From Lutispora saccharofermentans (GTDB lineage: Bacteria; Bacillota; Clostridia; Lutisporales; Lutisporaceae): DNA of 64,000 bases. The position numbers were made by a program, and so were the translations under genes. Below are positions 18,444 through 27,536 of the stretch, in pieces; positions within the stretch are counted from its first letter, which is position 1, and each line of letters begins with the position of its first letter. The notes under the pieces were generated by a model. The model had not been told where the DNA came from. It did not search any database and worked only from the letters and a program-made list of their open reading frames with translations. The DNA lies in assembly GCF_024363565.1 (NCBI RefSeq), contig NZ_JAJEKE010000021.1, positions 1 through 64,000 on the forward strand, given 5' to 3'.

Positions 18444-18731
18444 ATGCCACAGATTAGACCCGTTTCCGATTTAAGAAATAATTTTTCAGATATTTCCAGA
18501 ATTGTGCATGAAACAGGGGAACCGGTGTTTTTGACAAAAAACGGTTATGGGGATATGGTTGTTATGAGCATTGAAGCCTATGAACGCAAGCTGTATGCAA
18601 GTGAAATATATTTTAGCCTTAAAGAAGCAGAATTAGAAGCTAAATCTACCGGAATAAGATATTCTCATGAGGAAGTATTTTCGGACTTGAGAAGAAATCT
18701 TATTGATAAGGTAGGCGAGGATGAACCTTGA
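18444..18731 (+). CDS. Phd/YefM-type antitoxin without partner toxin
   Basis: The protein has 95 residues from ATG 18444 behind GAAGGGTGAT; a longer frame to 18387 crosses the palindromic operator. The N terminus (IRPVSDLRNNFSDIS and GEPVFLTKNGYGDMVVMS) is the Phd/YefM DNA-binding fold; the C-terminal part is the disordered toxin-binding segment. No RelE, Doc or PIN-type toxin reading frame follows: the next 360 bases hold only the proS promoter and T-box. It is therefore a solitary antitoxin, possibly a remnant of a lost module or an anti-addiction protein acting on a toxin elsewhere. Confidence 0.85.
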   Translation: MPQIRPVSDLRNNFSDISRIVHETGEPVFLTKNGYGDMVVMSIEAYERKLYASEIYFSLKEAELEAKSTGIRYSHEEVFSDLRRNLIDKVGEDEP

Positions 18732-18785
18732 AAAGCTTATTAAATAGTTATTTATGATGCTTGAATTGATGAATCTAATAATATG

Positions 18786-18814
18786 TTGACGATATCGACA
18801 CAATAATATATAAT
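18786..18814 (+). promoter_or_regulatory. Promoter of the proS T-box leader
   Basis: TTGACG at 18786-18791 and TATAAT at 18809-18814 have a 17-base spacer. Confidence 0.8.
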
Positions 18815-18829
18815 AAGCCTAAAATGATA

Positions 18830-19059
18830 TTAAGCAATGAAGAGGAAAAAAGAGCAAGCAATCCGAAAGAGAGAAAGACTCATAGGCTGAGAGGTCTTTC
18901 AGGTAAAGGCTGCTTCAACCCACCTCAGAGCTGCTGGCGAAGAGCCAGGCCGGTGAGCCGCCGATAAGGGCTTTGAGATAGCATGATATTCATGCTAAAT
19001 TGGGTGGTACCGCGAGCACAACCTTCGTCCCATTATGGGGATGAAGGTTTATTTTTTTC
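18830..19059 (+). promoter_or_regulatory. Proline T-box riboswitch
   Basis: A stem I with purine-rich AGAGAG, the specifier loop CAA-CCC-ACC (Pro codon CCC followed by A), the consensus T-box aaattgggtggtaccgcg (18997-19014), and a terminator (accttcgtccc with ggggatgaaggt and a T-run, 19020-19059). It should antiterminate proS when tRNA-Pro is uncharged. Confidence 0.88.
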
Positions 19060-19096
19060 AAATATATATATCTTATCGATTAAGGAGTGATTTTTT

Positions 19097-20542
19097 ATGG
19101 GAAACAAGAAGGAACAGGATTTTGTAAAAGAGATTACACCTATGGAAGAGGATTTTTCTCAATGGTACACAGATGTAATACTAAAAACTGATATGGTGGA
19201 TTACGCTCCCGTTAAAGGGTGCATGGTCATAAAACCCTACGGTTATGGAGTATGGGAAGGCATACAAAGGGTGGCAGACAGAAGATTTAAAGAAACAGGG
19301 CACAAAAACGCCTATTTTCCTTTGCTCATACCGGAAAGCTTTTTAAAGAAGGAAGCGGACCACTTCGAAGGCTTCGCACCGGAGGTTTTATGGGTCACTC
19401 ACGGCGGCAACGAAAGATTGGCAGAAAAGCTGTTTATAAGGCCTACATCAGAGACTATAATTTGTACCATGTATTCAAAATGGGTTCAATCCTATAGGGA
19501 TTTACCGGTTCTTATCAATCAGTGGTGCAATGTTATAAGGTGGGAAAAGACTACCAGGCCATTTTTGAGAACTGCTGAATTCCTGTGGCAGGAAGGACAC
19601 ACAGTTCATGCAACTGAAGAGGAAGCACAGGAAGAAACCTTGAGGATGCTTGAGGTTTACAGACAGGTAGCAGAGGACGAATTGGCTATGCCTGTTATAT
19701 TGGGAGAAAAGAGTGAGAAGGAAAGGTTTGCGGGAGCCAACAAGACCTATACCATGGAAGCCATGATGCATGACGGCAAGGCTTTGCAGGCAGGAACTTC
19801 TCATAATCTGGGTCAGAATTTTGCCAAAATGTTTGATATACAATTCCTTGATAAGGACGGGATAAGAAAATACGGCTGGAGCACCTCCTGGGGCATATCC
19901 ACCAGATTGATAGGCGGCATCATAATGGTACATGGAGATAACAGAGGGCTCATGATGCCTCCGAGAGTTGCACCTGTTCAGGTTGTTATCCTGCCTATAG
20001 CATTCCATAAGGAAGGCGTATTGGATAAGGCTTATGAAATAAAGAGCGAATTGGCAAAGAACTTCAGAGTTGAAATGGATGACAGGGATACCTACAGCCC
20101 GGGCTGGAAGTTTAACTATTGGGAAATGAAGGGCGTGCCCCTCAGACTGGAGATAGGTCCTAAGGATATTGAAAATAACCAGGTTACTGCAGTAAGAAGG
20201 GACACTCTTGAGAAATTTACGATATCTATGGAAGGCTTGACCGAAAAGATTGGGGAAATATTGGATGACATCCATCAAAACATGTTTAACATGGCATTGA
20301 AGAATAGAGAAGAAAAGACTTACACTACCACCGACTATGAGGAAATAAAGAGAATAATGAAAGAAACTCCGGGCTTTGTAAAAACCATGTGGTGCGGAAG
20401 CAGGGAATGCGAAGATAAGCTGAAGGAAGAGACATCAGCCACCATAAGATGCTTGCCATTTGAACAGGAGCAACTGGGAGATACATGCCCCTTCTGCGGC
20501 AAAAAAGCTGAGCATATGATCTATGTAGCGAAAGCGTATTAA
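19097..20542 (+). CDS. proS: Prolyl-tRNA synthetase (archaeal/eukaryotic-like short form)
   Basis: The class II synthetase has 481 residues and charges tRNA-Pro. It is the shorter ProRS type 3 lacking the bacterial INS editing insertion. Motif 2 and motif 3 regions are visible: IRWEKTTRPFLRTAEFLWQEGHT (as two blocks) with the TXE loop RPTSET, and the ATP-binding GISTRLIGG. The C-terminal zinc-binding region has cysteines in MWCGSRECEDK and CPFCGKK and ends in the family-typical aromatic YVAKAY tail. The start ATG 19097 follows AAGGAGTG. Expression is controlled by the Pro T-box directly upstream. Confidence 0.95.
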   Translation: MGNKKEQDFVKEITPMEEDFSQWYTDVILKTDMVDYAPVKGCMVIKPYGYGVWEGIQRVADRRFKETGHKNAYFPLLIPESFLKKEADHFEGFAPEVLWVTHGGNERLAEKLFIRPTSETIICTMYSKWVQSYRDLPVLINQWCNVIRWEKTTRPFLRTAEFLWQEGHTVHATEEEAQEETLRMLEVYRQVAEDELAMPVILGEKSEKERFAGANKTYTMEAMMHDGKALQAGTSHNLGQNFAKMFDIQFLDKDGIRKYGWSTSWGISTRLIGGIIMVHGDNRGLMMPPRVAPVQVVILPIAFHKEGVLDKAYEIKSELAKNFRVEMDDRDTYSPGWKFNYWEMKGVPLRLEIGPKDIENNQVTAVRRDTLEKFTISMEGLTEKIGEILDDIHQNMFNMALKNREEKTYTTTDYEEIKRIMKETPGFVKTMWCGSRECEDKLKEETSATIRCLPFEQEQLGDTCPFCGKKAEHMIYVAKAY

Positions 20543-20548
20543 TAGGAC

Positions 20549-20574
20549 TCAGGATTCAGAACTCAGAGCTCAGG
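20549..20574. repeat. Dispersed 26-bp intergenic repeat, copy 2
   Basis: It is identical over 26 bases to 1092-1117 and begins six bases after the proS stop codon. No hairpin strong enough for a terminator is seen here. Confidence 0.7.
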
Positions 20575-20629
20575 AGTAGAGCAGGGATCTGAGTAATACA
20601 TTGGCTTTCGAAACTTTTGCATAAACTGC

Positions 20630-20658
20630 TTGAAAAATTTAATAATAAGTAGTAAAAT
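20630..20658 (+). promoter_or_regulatory. Promoter of the serS T-box leader
   Basis: TTGAAA at 20630-20635 and TAAAAT at 20653-20658 have a 17-base spacer. Confidence 0.65.
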
Positions 20659-20689
20659 AAAAAAAACTATATAGTAAAATGCATTGATG

Positions 20690-20902
20690 GGAAAAAGTAG
20701 ATGAAACTGCTATAAAGAGAGTCGGCGGATGGTGAAAGCCGGTGTGCAAGACATTGAATTCCATCCCGGAGCAGCCTGTGATGAGCAGGAGCGGTGAAGC
20801 CGTTATATCTTTGAGAGAGCAGCATATGCTGGTGCTGTTAACTAGGGTGGCAACGCGGATTACCTTTCGTCCCTTTTATGGGGACGGAAGGTTTATTTTT
20901 TT
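20690..20902 (+). promoter_or_regulatory. Serine T-box riboswitch of serS
   Basis: Stem I includes AGAGAG near 20717, the specifier loop reads GAAT-TCC-ATC (Ser codon UCC followed by A), the T-box is aactagggtggcaacgcgg (20840-20858), and the terminator pairs acctttcgtccc with gggacggaaggt and ends in a T-run. The sequence upstream to the proS stop contains only the repeat and the promoter. Confidence 0.88.
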
Positions 20903-20928
20903 ACCAAAAATTTTAAGGAGGTAATTTT

Positions 20929-22200
20929 ATGCTTGACATTAAAGAAATAAGAGCTAATGCAGAAGAAGTAATAAGAAAGCTGAAAAGAAGAGGCGGAGAA
21001 TACAGGGTCGGGAAGATACTTGAATTGGATGAAAGAAGAAGGGCGTTCTTGGCTGCCGTTGAAGATTTGAAGGCTCAAAGGAATAAAGTATCCGAAGAAA
21101 TAGCCAAGATCAAGAAGTCAAGAGGAAATGCGGATGGGCTGATTGCTGAGATGAAGGCAGTTTCCGATAAAATAAAGGAAGATGATGACAAGGTAAGGGA
21201 GATAGAGGATGAAATCAATCAAGAGCTCCTGACCATCCCCAATACTCCCAATGACAGCATTCCTGACGGCAAATCCGATGCGGACAACAAGGAAATAAGG
21301 AGATGGGGAGAACCTACTAAATTCCCCTATGAACCCAAGGCTCATTGGGATATCGGAGAGGACTTGGGCATATTGGATTTCGCCACCGCAGGAAAGGTCA
21401 CAGGTGCCAGGTTCACATTCTACAGAGGCTTAGGCGCCAGGCTTGAAAGATCATTGATAAACTTCATGCTGGATACTCATACGGCAAATGGATATACCGA
21501 GATACTGCCTCCCTATATGGCCAACAGCAGGAGCATGCAGGGAACAGGCCAGCTTCCTAAATTTGAGGAAGATATGTTTAAAGTAAACAATACGGACTAT
21601 TATCTCATACCTACCGCAGAGGTTCCTGTGACCAATATACACAGAGAAGAAATATTGGAAGGCGTGCAATTTCCTATAAAATATACTGCCTACAGCGCTT
21701 GCTTCAGAGCAGAAGCCGGCTCTGCAGGAAGAGATACCAGAGGGCTCATAAGGCAGCATCAGTTTAACAAGGTAGAGCTTGTGAAATTCGCTCATCCGGA
21801 TAATTCCTACGAAGAGCTTGAGACACTCACGAATGATGCAGAAAGGATTCTGCAGCTTTTGGGCTTGCCCTATAGAGTAGTATGCCTGAGTGCAGGGGAT
21901 ATAGGATTTTCATCTGCCAAGACCTATGATTTGGAAGTGTGGATGCCCAGCTATAACAGGTATGTAGAAATATCAAGCTGCAGCAACTTTGAAGATTTCC
22001 AGGCAAGAAGGGCTGATATAAAGTTTAAGGAAAACCCGAAGGCCAAGGCCAGGTTTGTTCACACCCTGAATGGCTCAGGAGTGGCTATAGGAAGAACAGT
22101 AGCCGCCATATTGGAAAACTTCCAGCAGGAGGACGGCAGCGTATTGGTGCCCGAGGTCCTCAGATCTTATATGGGCGGTGTAGACAGAATAAAGAAGTAG
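20929..22200 (+). CDS. serS: Seryl-tRNA synthetase
   Basis: The class II synthetase has 423 residues and charges tRNA-Ser. The N-terminal long coiled-coil arm that grips the tRNA-Ser variable arm spans about residues 25-100. Motif 2 appears as [21 protein letters not shown], here read as separate FRAEAGSAG and RQHQFNKVE blocks, and motif 3 as [20 protein letters not shown] 20929 follows AAGGAGGTAATTTT. Regulation is by the serine T-box. It serves the two tRNA-Ser genes seen near 28.6-29.0 kb. A terminator follows immediately. Confidence 0.97.
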   Translation: MLDIKEIRANAEEVIRKLKRRGGEYRVGKILELDERRRAFLAAVEDLKAQRNKVSEEIAKIKKSRGNADGLIAEMKAVSDKIKEDDDKVREIEDEINQELLTIPNTPNDSIPDGKSDADNKEIRRWGEPTKFPYEPKAHWDIGEDLGILDFATAGKVTGARFTFYRGLGARLERSLINFMLDTHTANGYTEILPPYMANSRSMQGTGQLPKFEEDMFKVNNTDYYLIPTAEVPVTNIHREEILEGVQFPIKYTAYSACFRAEAGSAGRDTRGLIRQHQFNKVELVKFAHPDNSYEELETLTNDAERILQLLGLPYRVVCLSAGDIGFSSAKTYDLEVWMPSYNRYVEISSCSNFEDFQARRADIKFKENPKAKARFVHTLNGSGVAIGRTVAAILENFQQEDGSVLVPEVLRSYMGGVDRIKK

Positions 22201-22205
22201 CAGGA

Positions 22206-22243
22206 TGGCGCTGAAACCGGTAATCAGGTTTCGGCGCTTTTTC
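22206..22243 (+). terminator. Intrinsic terminator after serS
   Basis: gcgctgaaacc pairs with ggtttcggcgc (8-base loop), then TTTTTCTTT. Confidence 0.9.
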
Positions 22244-22340
22244 TTTATTCTAGACAGCGGCTTTAAAGAAGGATATAATTTTCTAAAAGGTCAATGTAAT
22301 ACATTGGCATGTATGCCAATAAATGAAGGAGAAATTTTGT

Positions 22341-22916
22341 ATGAAGCGATGTAATTGGTGCGGTGAGGATCAGCTGTACATAAAATACCATGATGAAGAA
22401 TGGGGCGTCCCTTCCTTTGATGACAAAAAGCAATTTGAATTTCTTGTATTGGAATCTGCCCAGGCAGGGCTGAGCTGGATCACCATTTTAAGAAAAAGGG
22501 AGAACTACAGAAAGGCTTATGATGATTTTAATCCTGTGTCGGTAGCAGGCTTTGGTGAGGATAAAGTCCAAGAGCTGATGAAAAATGAAGGAATCATAAG
22601 AAACGAAAGGAAAATAAGAGCTTCAATAAACAATGCAAAAAGATTTCTGGAGGTTCAAAAAGAATTCGGAAGCTTTTGTGATTATATATGGGGATTTGTA
22701 GATCACAAGCCTATAATAAACTGCTGGACAAGTGAATCGGAGAATCCTGCGAAGACGGAACTGTCCGAGAGAATAAGCGCGGATATGAAGAAGAGAGGGT
22801 TTAAGTTTCTGGGACCTGTAATAATATACTCCCATATGCAGGCTACAGGCCTGATCAATGATCATATAAAGGACTGCTTCAGGCATAGTGAGCTGGCGAA
22901 GGATAGCGGGATATAG
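22341..22916 (+). CDS. tag: DNA-3-methyladenine glycosylase I
   Basis: The protein has 191 residues from ATG 22341 (AAGGAG upstream; an earlier ATG 22323 has no site). It removes 3-methyladenine from alkylated DNA. Family hallmarks are present: the zinc-binding start KRCNWCGEDQLY, the catalytic-pocket motif YHDEEWGVP, LVLESAQAGLSWITIL, and the C-terminal zinc ligands in YSHMQATGLINDHIKDCFRH. It heads a group of closely spaced same-strand genes of varied function, with 30-base gaps. Confidence 0.95.
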   Translation: MKRCNWCGEDQLYIKYHDEEWGVPSFDDKKQFEFLVLESAQAGLSWITILRKRENYRKAYDDFNPVSVAGFGEDKVQELMKNEGIIRNERKIRASINNAKRFLEVQKEFGSFCDYIWGFVDHKPIINCWTSESENPAKTELSERISADMKKRGFKFLGPVIIYSHMQATGLINDHIKDCFRHSELAKDSGI

Positions 22917-22946
22917 GACGGAGACTAACAGTTGGAGGGATTGACA

Positions 22947-23420
22947 ATGAATTATAGAAGGATTGAACTTAACGGCAGCAATAACGACAAGAAAACAGAT
23001 ATGCTTTTGATGCAGATCGCCAGATGGCATAACCTCACACCGAAGCTGTGGATACCGGATTACAAAGCTTCAGCAGCCGATATAGATGAAACGATACAAA
23101 GGATTAAGAATACAAAGAGGGAAGACTTATTTATTGCGGTTGCAGAGGATGATCAGGGCCAAGCTCAGGGATTCATATGGGCGTGCAAGCAAGAAAAGCC
23201 CAAAGAAAGCGTTATGATTTTATCTTTATATACTGCAGAAGGCTGCAGGAGACATGGCGCAGCAACAAATCTGAAAGCATTGCTGGAAGAATGGTGCCGG
23301 CTTGAGGGTATAAAGACCATACAAACAACGGTTCATTACAATAATAGCAATATGATGGCGTTAAATCAGAAGCTTGGATATATTCCCGGAATGGTGAATA
23401 TGACCAAAACCTTGCTTTAA
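22947..23420 (+). CDS. GNAT family N-acetyltransferase
   Basis: The protein has 157 residues from ATG 22947 behind TTGGAGGGA. The acetyl-CoA-binding region follows a beta strand (SVMILSLYTAEGCRRHGAATNLKALLEE, seen as strand plus loop), although the usual Q/RxxGxG/A reads RRHGAA. The substrate is unknown. It lies 30 bases after tag and 37 bases before a DUF4180 gene, so it is probably part of a co-transcribed accessory gene run. Confidence 0.8.
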   Translation: MNYRRIELNGSNNDKKTDMLLMQIARWHNLTPKLWIPDYKASAADIDETIQRIKNTKREDLFIAVAEDDQGQAQGFIWACKQEKPKESVMILSLYTAEGCRRHGAATNLKALLEEWCRLEGIKTIQTTVHYNNSNMMALNQKLGYIPGMVNMTKTLL

Positions 23421-23457
23421 AGTGCATGGCTGTCATTGATTGGATTGGAGGATTATT

Positions 23458-23823
23458 ATGGAAATAAGGACTATAAAAGAAAATAATACAGAAATTGCTG
23501 TTATAAGCAGCAGCGAAATATTGATAACAGATGTTCAGTCGGCATTGGATTTAATAGCAACGGTAAACTATGAAACAGGCTGTGATCGTATGATTTTGAA
23601 CAAAGCAGCCCTATGTGAGGATTTTTTTCAGTTGAGAACGAAGCTTGCGGGTGAAATACTGCAAAAGTTTATCAATTATCATATGAAGATAGCCATTGTA
23701 GGCGATTTTTCCGGCTATACAAGTAAAAGCTTGAAAGATTTCATTTATGAAAGCAACAAGGGAAATGATATATTTTTCTTGCCAGGCGAAAAAGAGGCTG
23801 TCGAAAAATTGAGCGCAGTTTAG
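23458..23823 (+). CDS. DUF4180 domain protein
   Basis: The protein has 121 residues from ATG 23458 (TTGGAGGATT upstream). The whole length fits DUF4180: an N-terminal strand EIAVISSSEILITDV, the central ILNKAALCEDFFQLRTKLAGEILQKFINY block, MKIAIVGDF and a C-terminal FIYESNKGNDIFFLP. Members occur beside stress or transcription-regulator genes, but the biochemical role is not established. No signal peptide or membrane segment is present. Confidence 0.75.
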   Translation: MEIRTIKENNTEIAVISSSEILITDVQSALDLIATVNYETGCDRMILNKAALCEDFFQLRTKLAGEILQKFINYHMKIAIVGDFSGYTSKSLKDFIYESNKGNDIFFLPGEKEAVEKLSAV

Positions 23824-23862
23824 CTTTAATGGTTCAATAAATGAGGATAGGAGTGTTTTTAC

Positions 23863-24411
23863 ATGTATTATGGAGACAAAGTAAAATTGAGAGCCTATAA
23901 AAAGGAAGACATAAAATTGGCTTATGAGTATATGAATGACAGCGAAATGAAAAGATTGCTGGTAGCTCAAATCCCTTACCCTATGATCCTGGAGCAGGAA
24001 GAAAAATGGTTTGAAAGCCTGTTGACCGCGAAAGATACTTATAGCTTTGCTATAGAGGATTTAGAAACGGGAAAATATATCGGCGGCTGCGGAATAAATA
24101 GTATCAACTGGCTCAACAGGATTGCTACGATAGGCATATTTATTGGGGATAAGGAATATTGGAGCAAGGGATACGGCACAGATGCGCTCAATGTTCTCAT
24201 CAAATTCATTTTCCAGCAGATGAACATAAATAAGATAAAGTTGAATGTTTTTTCTTTTAACAAAAGGGCTATCAGATGCTACGAAAAGTGCGGCTTTAAA
24301 GTGGAGGGAGTTTTTAAGCAAGAGCTTTTCAGAGATGGGCAATACTATGATGATCACGCCATGGCCATTTTCTTCGAGGATTGGCAGAAAGCAAATTTCG
24401 CTTTATGTTAG
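23863..24411 (+). CDS. GNAT acetyltransferase, RimJ/RimL type
   Basis: The protein has 182 residues with the RimL/RimJ-like layout: an N-terminal VKLRAYKKEDIKLAYEYMND, the strand YIGGCGINSINW, the CoA-binding GIFIGDKEYWSKGYGTDALNVLI and the C-terminal NKRAIRCYEKCGFKVEGV. It may acetylate a protein N terminus, a ribosomal protein or a small amine; the sequence does not decide. It is transcribed with its neighbours. Confidence 0.88.
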   Translation: MYYGDKVKLRAYKKEDIKLAYEYMNDSEMKRLLVAQIPYPMILEQEEKWFESLLTAKDTYSFAIEDLETGKYIGGCGINSINWLNRIATIGIFIGDKEYWSKGYGTDALNVLIKFIFQQMNINKIKLNVFSFNKRAIRCYEKCGFKVEGVFKQELFRDGQYYDDHAMAIFFEDWQKANFALC

Positions 24412-24451
24412 CAGATCTGAGAATAATATAGAAAAGAAAGAGGGGGTTAAT

Positions 24452-25123
24452 ATGGATATAGAGAAAGTGGGAAGCAGGGGGACCCTATTCAAATTTAATG
24501 AAAAGGATTCATCCTTTCCTCAAGATACATATGTATATTTAATAGATGCAGGGGAAAAGCTATTCCTCTGCGATACTCATGTGGGGCCAAAATCCATGGA
24601 GACTGTAAAAGAGTATATAGATGCTCAAGGGCTTGGAAGCAAAGAAATCATAGTGTTCAATTCCCATGGGGACTGGGATCATATCTGGGGAAACTGCGCT
24701 TTCCCGGATGCGGTAATTATAGCCCATGAAAGCTGCAGACAGAGGATCATGGAGAGCGGAGAAAGGGATCTGGAGAAATTTAAAGGCAAGTATCATGACG
24801 GTTCCTTTAAGCTGAAGCTGCCCAATTTGACCTTTGACAGCAGATTGAGCTATGATGATTATGGTATAGAGTTCATATATGCCCCGGGTCATACGGCAGA
24901 TTCCGCTATTTGCTATGATAAAAGGGATTATGTTCTGTTTGTCGGGGATTTGGTGGAGCATCCATATCCGTATTTGAGCTATGATGATTTGGAAGCATAT
25001 ATTAAATCGCTGGAATACATAAAGGGCATCGGAGCCCGGACCGTTTTATGCGGCCACTCAGGCAAAGCGGATGAAAAGCTGATAAATGAAAACATTGCTT
25101 ATATTGAAGAGCAGATGAAATAG
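24452..25123 (+). CDS. MBL-fold metallohydrolase
   Basis: The protein has 223 residues from ATG 24452, behind AAGAGGGGG. The metallo-beta-lactamase fold motif is SHGDWDHIWG (the H-x-D-x-D-H variant with Ser-His at the front), with later ligands in APGHTADS, FVGDLVEHP and CGHSGKA. It most resembles small cytosolic MBL hydrolases with unknown thioester, ester or phosphodiester substrates. It starts 40 bases after the RimL-like gene and ends 10 bases before the next, consistent with a single transcript. Confidence 0.85.
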   Translation: MDIEKVGSRGTLFKFNEKDSSFPQDTYVYLIDAGEKLFLCDTHVGPKSMETVKEYIDAQGLGSKEIIVFNSHGDWDHIWGNCAFPDAVIIAHESCRQRIMESGERDLEKFKGKYHDGSFKLKLPNLTFDSRLSYDDYGIEFIYAPGHTADSAICYDKRDYVLFVGDLVEHPYPYLSYDDLEAYIKSLEYIKGIGARTVLCGHSGKADEKLINENIAYIEEQMK

Positions 25124-25133
25124 GGGGGCCGCT

Positions 25134-26006
25134 ATGTACATTAAGTCACTTAACAATTTAGATTCAGCTGTGGAGAAAGAGATAAGAGAGGTATACTCAT
25201 GCTGCAAGAAGCATGATAGCCTGAAAGCCAAGCTGCTTCTTGATGGAGCAGTAAACTTTAATCAGGAAATCAATTATTTGTTTTTGCTATATGAAGAAAA
25301 TAGACTTATAAGCTTCTTATATATGTTTATACCCACAGCCCGGGGAGCTGAAATATCAGCATATACATTGCCTGAATACAGAAGAAAAGGATGCTTCAAA
25401 AGGCTGCTGCTAGAGGCAGTGGAAGAGTTAAAAAGATATGATGTAAAAGACATGCTGTTTGTTTGTGAAAGTCAATGCTTATCAGGGCAGGAAAGCATCA
25501 AAAGACTGGGCGGAAGCTATGACTTCACTGAATATTTTATGAGATTTGATATATTCGCCAATGTATTTGATAAGAGCTATGAATATAAAACTAAACTATA
25601 TATGCCTGGCATATCAGATATAGAAAAACTATGCCATGTCAGCATGCTGGCATTTGACGAAAGCCGTAAAGAGGCTGAAAGCTTTATTATAAATTGTTTT
25701 AATTCAAAGAATCGGAAGGCATATGCAACTTTTTGGGAAGACAGGATGATAGGCATAGGAAATGGATATCTCGGAGATAAAGAAGCAATAATATATGGCT
25801 TGGGCGTGCTTCCGGAGTTTCAGGGCAGAGGCTTCGGCAAGGAGCTATTGCTTTTGATAATGAGGGACTTGCTGAAAAATGGCTACGAAAACATAACTCT
25901 TGAAGTAGACAGCAATAATTTGAGGGCCTTTGACCTGTATAAAAGAAACGGTTTTGGGGTAGAGGTTGCGTTTGATTATTATAAGAAAGGCGTGTCATTG
26001 GGATAA
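25134..26006 (+). CDS. Tandem-GNAT acetyltransferase
   Basis: The protein has 290 residues from ATG 25134. Two GNAT-like halves can be seen: residues about 60-110 (ISAYTLPEYRRKGCFKRLLLEAVEEL) and 200-285 (IYGLGVLPEFQGRGFGKELLLLIM, NLRAFDLYKRNGFGVE). The second half has the fuller acetyl-CoA motif QGRGFG; the first reads RRKGCF and may be structural. The substrate is unknown. It is close to genes on both sides. Confidence 0.82.
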   Translation: MYIKSLNNLDSAVEKEIREVYSCCKKHDSLKAKLLLDGAVNFNQEINYLFLLYEENRLISFLYMFIPTARGAEISAYTLPEYRRKGCFKRLLLEAVEELKRYDVKDMLFVCESQCLSGQESIKRLGGSYDFTEYFMRFDIFANVFDKSYEYKTKLYMPGISDIEKLCHVSMLAFDESRKEAESFIINCFNSKNRKAYATFWEDRMIGIGNGYLGDKEAIIYGLGVLPEFQGRGFGKELLLLIMRDLLKNGYENITLEVDSNNLRAFDLYKRNGFGVEVAFDYYKKGVSLG

Positions 26007-26021
26007 ATAAGGAGGCTGACA

Positions 26022-26795
26022 TTGATTATGCAAACGAAGGATATATTAAGGATATCAGAGGTGGAGCTTGGAGGCATACCTTGCTTGTATGTTAAACCAA
26101 GCTTTGTCAGTGATGAAAGACCGGCAGTGATCTATTATCACGGATGGGAGTCAAATAAAGAAAATAATCTTTTCCTTGGAAAGGTATTGGCCTTTAACGG
26201 CTTTGAGGTGATCTTGCCCGATGCTCTTCATCACGGCCGGAGGGATGCGTTGAAGAGCTATAATACAGAATCATTGAAATCCTATTTCTGGAAGGTGATA
26301 TTGAATTCGGTGACGGAATATAAAGCATTAAAAGAAGCTGCCGTAGAAAAGCTTGAAATAAACCCTGACAGGCTTGCCGTTATGGGAAGCTCCATGGGAG
26401 GCTTCATAGCCGGCGGAGTGTTTGCATCAAACCCGGAAATAAAATGCCTCATCAATATGAATGGAGCTTGCGCCTGGGAGAAGGCAGAGATGAAGTTTAA
26501 GGAAATTGACCGGAAAAGACATGGCCTGGCAGGTGAAGTTCAGCTTGAGCAGATAAGGCAATACGACCCTTGGTCGAAGAAGGATGAATTATATCCCAGG
26601 CCTATGCTTTTGCTGCATGGGGACAGTGATACCTCCATATCCATAGATATCCAGAAGTATTTTTTTGAAGGATTAAAGGAAGTATATAAGGATAAGCCTG
26701 AAAGATTAGAATTTATTGTAACACCCAGGCTGAATCATTATAAGACCATCGGTATGGTGGAGGAGTCTGTAGCCTGGCTTGATAAATATTTGTAA
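26022..26795 (+). CDS. Alpha/beta hydrolase (prolyl-oligopeptidase-like esterase)
   Basis: The protein has 257 residues with a probable TTG start at 26022, since AGGAGGC ends seven bases upstream; ATG 26028 is possible. The oxyanion region is YYHGWESNK, the nucleophile elbow is GSSMGG (about residue 123), the acid is in LLLHGDSDTSI and the catalytic His in RLNHYKT. The layout is like YitV/YtaP-type esterases. No signal peptide is present. The substrate is unknown. Confidence 0.85.
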   Translation: MIMQTKDILRISEVELGGIPCLYVKPSFVSDERPAVIYYHGWESNKENNLFLGKVLAFNGFEVILPDALHHGRRDALKSYNTESLKSYFWKVILNSVTEYKALKEAAVEKLEINPDRLAVMGSSMGGFIAGGVFASNPEIKCLINMNGACAWEKAEMKFKEIDRKRHGLAGEVQLEQIRQYDPWSKKDELYPRPMLLLHGDSDTSISIDIQKYFFEGLKEVYKDKPERLEFIVTPRLNHYKTIGMVEESVAWLDKYL

Positions 26796-26797
26796 CA

Positions 26798-26926
26798 AAT
26801 CCTGCAAAAATTGAGTCTAAAGAGATAGCACCTATAGATGGAGAAAAATGGGCAGGTATGATTTTAGCTGTTCTAATACTGGCAGTAGCCAACCTATGGG
26901 AGGCATATATGATAATAAATCGTTAA
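26798..26926 (+). pseudogene. Residual reading frame with a hydrophobic segment
   Basis: The 140-base gap before the signal peptidase gene is open in one frame for 42 codons and ends at TAA 26924. It encodes a Lys/Glu-rich stretch followed by a membrane-like helix (MILAVLILAVANLW). There is no good start: an ATG at 26858 would give only about 22 residues with a poor site. It looks like the 3' tail of a lost small membrane protein gene, or a very small gene. Confidence 0.35.
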
Positions 26927-26944
26927 ATACGGAGAGTGATGCGC

Positions 26945-27526
26945 ATGAAAAAAATTTTTGAGCTTCTTGGAACTGTTGTTATAGCATTTGCAATCGCAAT
27001 GTTTTTAAAATCTACTGTATTTGCTATTCCGGAGATAAGGATGAATTCTATGGAAAACACACTTATCCAGGGTGAGAGGGTGTTGGAGATCAAGTTCATC
27101 TATGAGCTTACCGCACCAAAAAGAGGAGATGTGATCATTCTCGACAAGGACAATGCAAGCAAGGGGTTCTTTCTCGATTACGCTGATGAGGTAAAGGAGA
27201 CCATTGATATTATCAGAGGTAAAGCCGGTAAGAATCATCTGATAAAAAGGGTCATAGGGCTTCCCGGAGATGAAATAAAAATCGAGGAAGGCCAGGTATA
27301 TATAAATGACGAATTGCTTGAGGAGACCTATGTAAAGGGAGAGACCTATGCCGATGCTCTGGAATTTCCGCTGATAGTGCCTGAAGGCAAGGTTTTCGTC
27401 ATGGGGGACAACAGAGAGGTCAGCTTAGACAGCAGGCAGCTGGGCTTTATAGACTACAAGCAGATCGAAGGCAAGGCTGTGGCCAGGATATGGCCCTTAG
27501 ATAAATTTAAAATAATTAAAAAGTGA
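26945..27526 (+). CDS. lepB: Signal peptidase I
   Basis: The protein has 193 residues from ATG 26945. A single N-terminal membrane helix (VVIAFAIAMFL) is followed by the catalytic Ser in RMNSMENTL (about S35), the general-base Lys in HLIKRVIGLPGD (about K101) and box E GDNREVSLDSRQLG. The SM-E-NTL sequence replaces the common SMxPTL, a mild deviation. It cleaves signal peptides from exported proteins at the outer membrane face. The downstream lipoprotein gene begins ten bases after its stop, so the two are probably co-transcribed. Confidence 0.93.
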   Translation: MKKIFELLGTVVIAFAIAMFLKSTVFAIPEIRMNSMENTLIQGERVLEIKFIYELTAPKRGDVIILDKDNASKGFFLDYADEVKETIDIIRGKAGKNHLIKRVIGLPGDEIKIEEGQVYINDELLEETYVKGETYADALEFPLIVPEGKVFVMGDNREVSLDSRQLGFIDYKQIEGKAVARIWPLDKFKIIKK

Positions 27527-27536
27527 GATGAAAATC

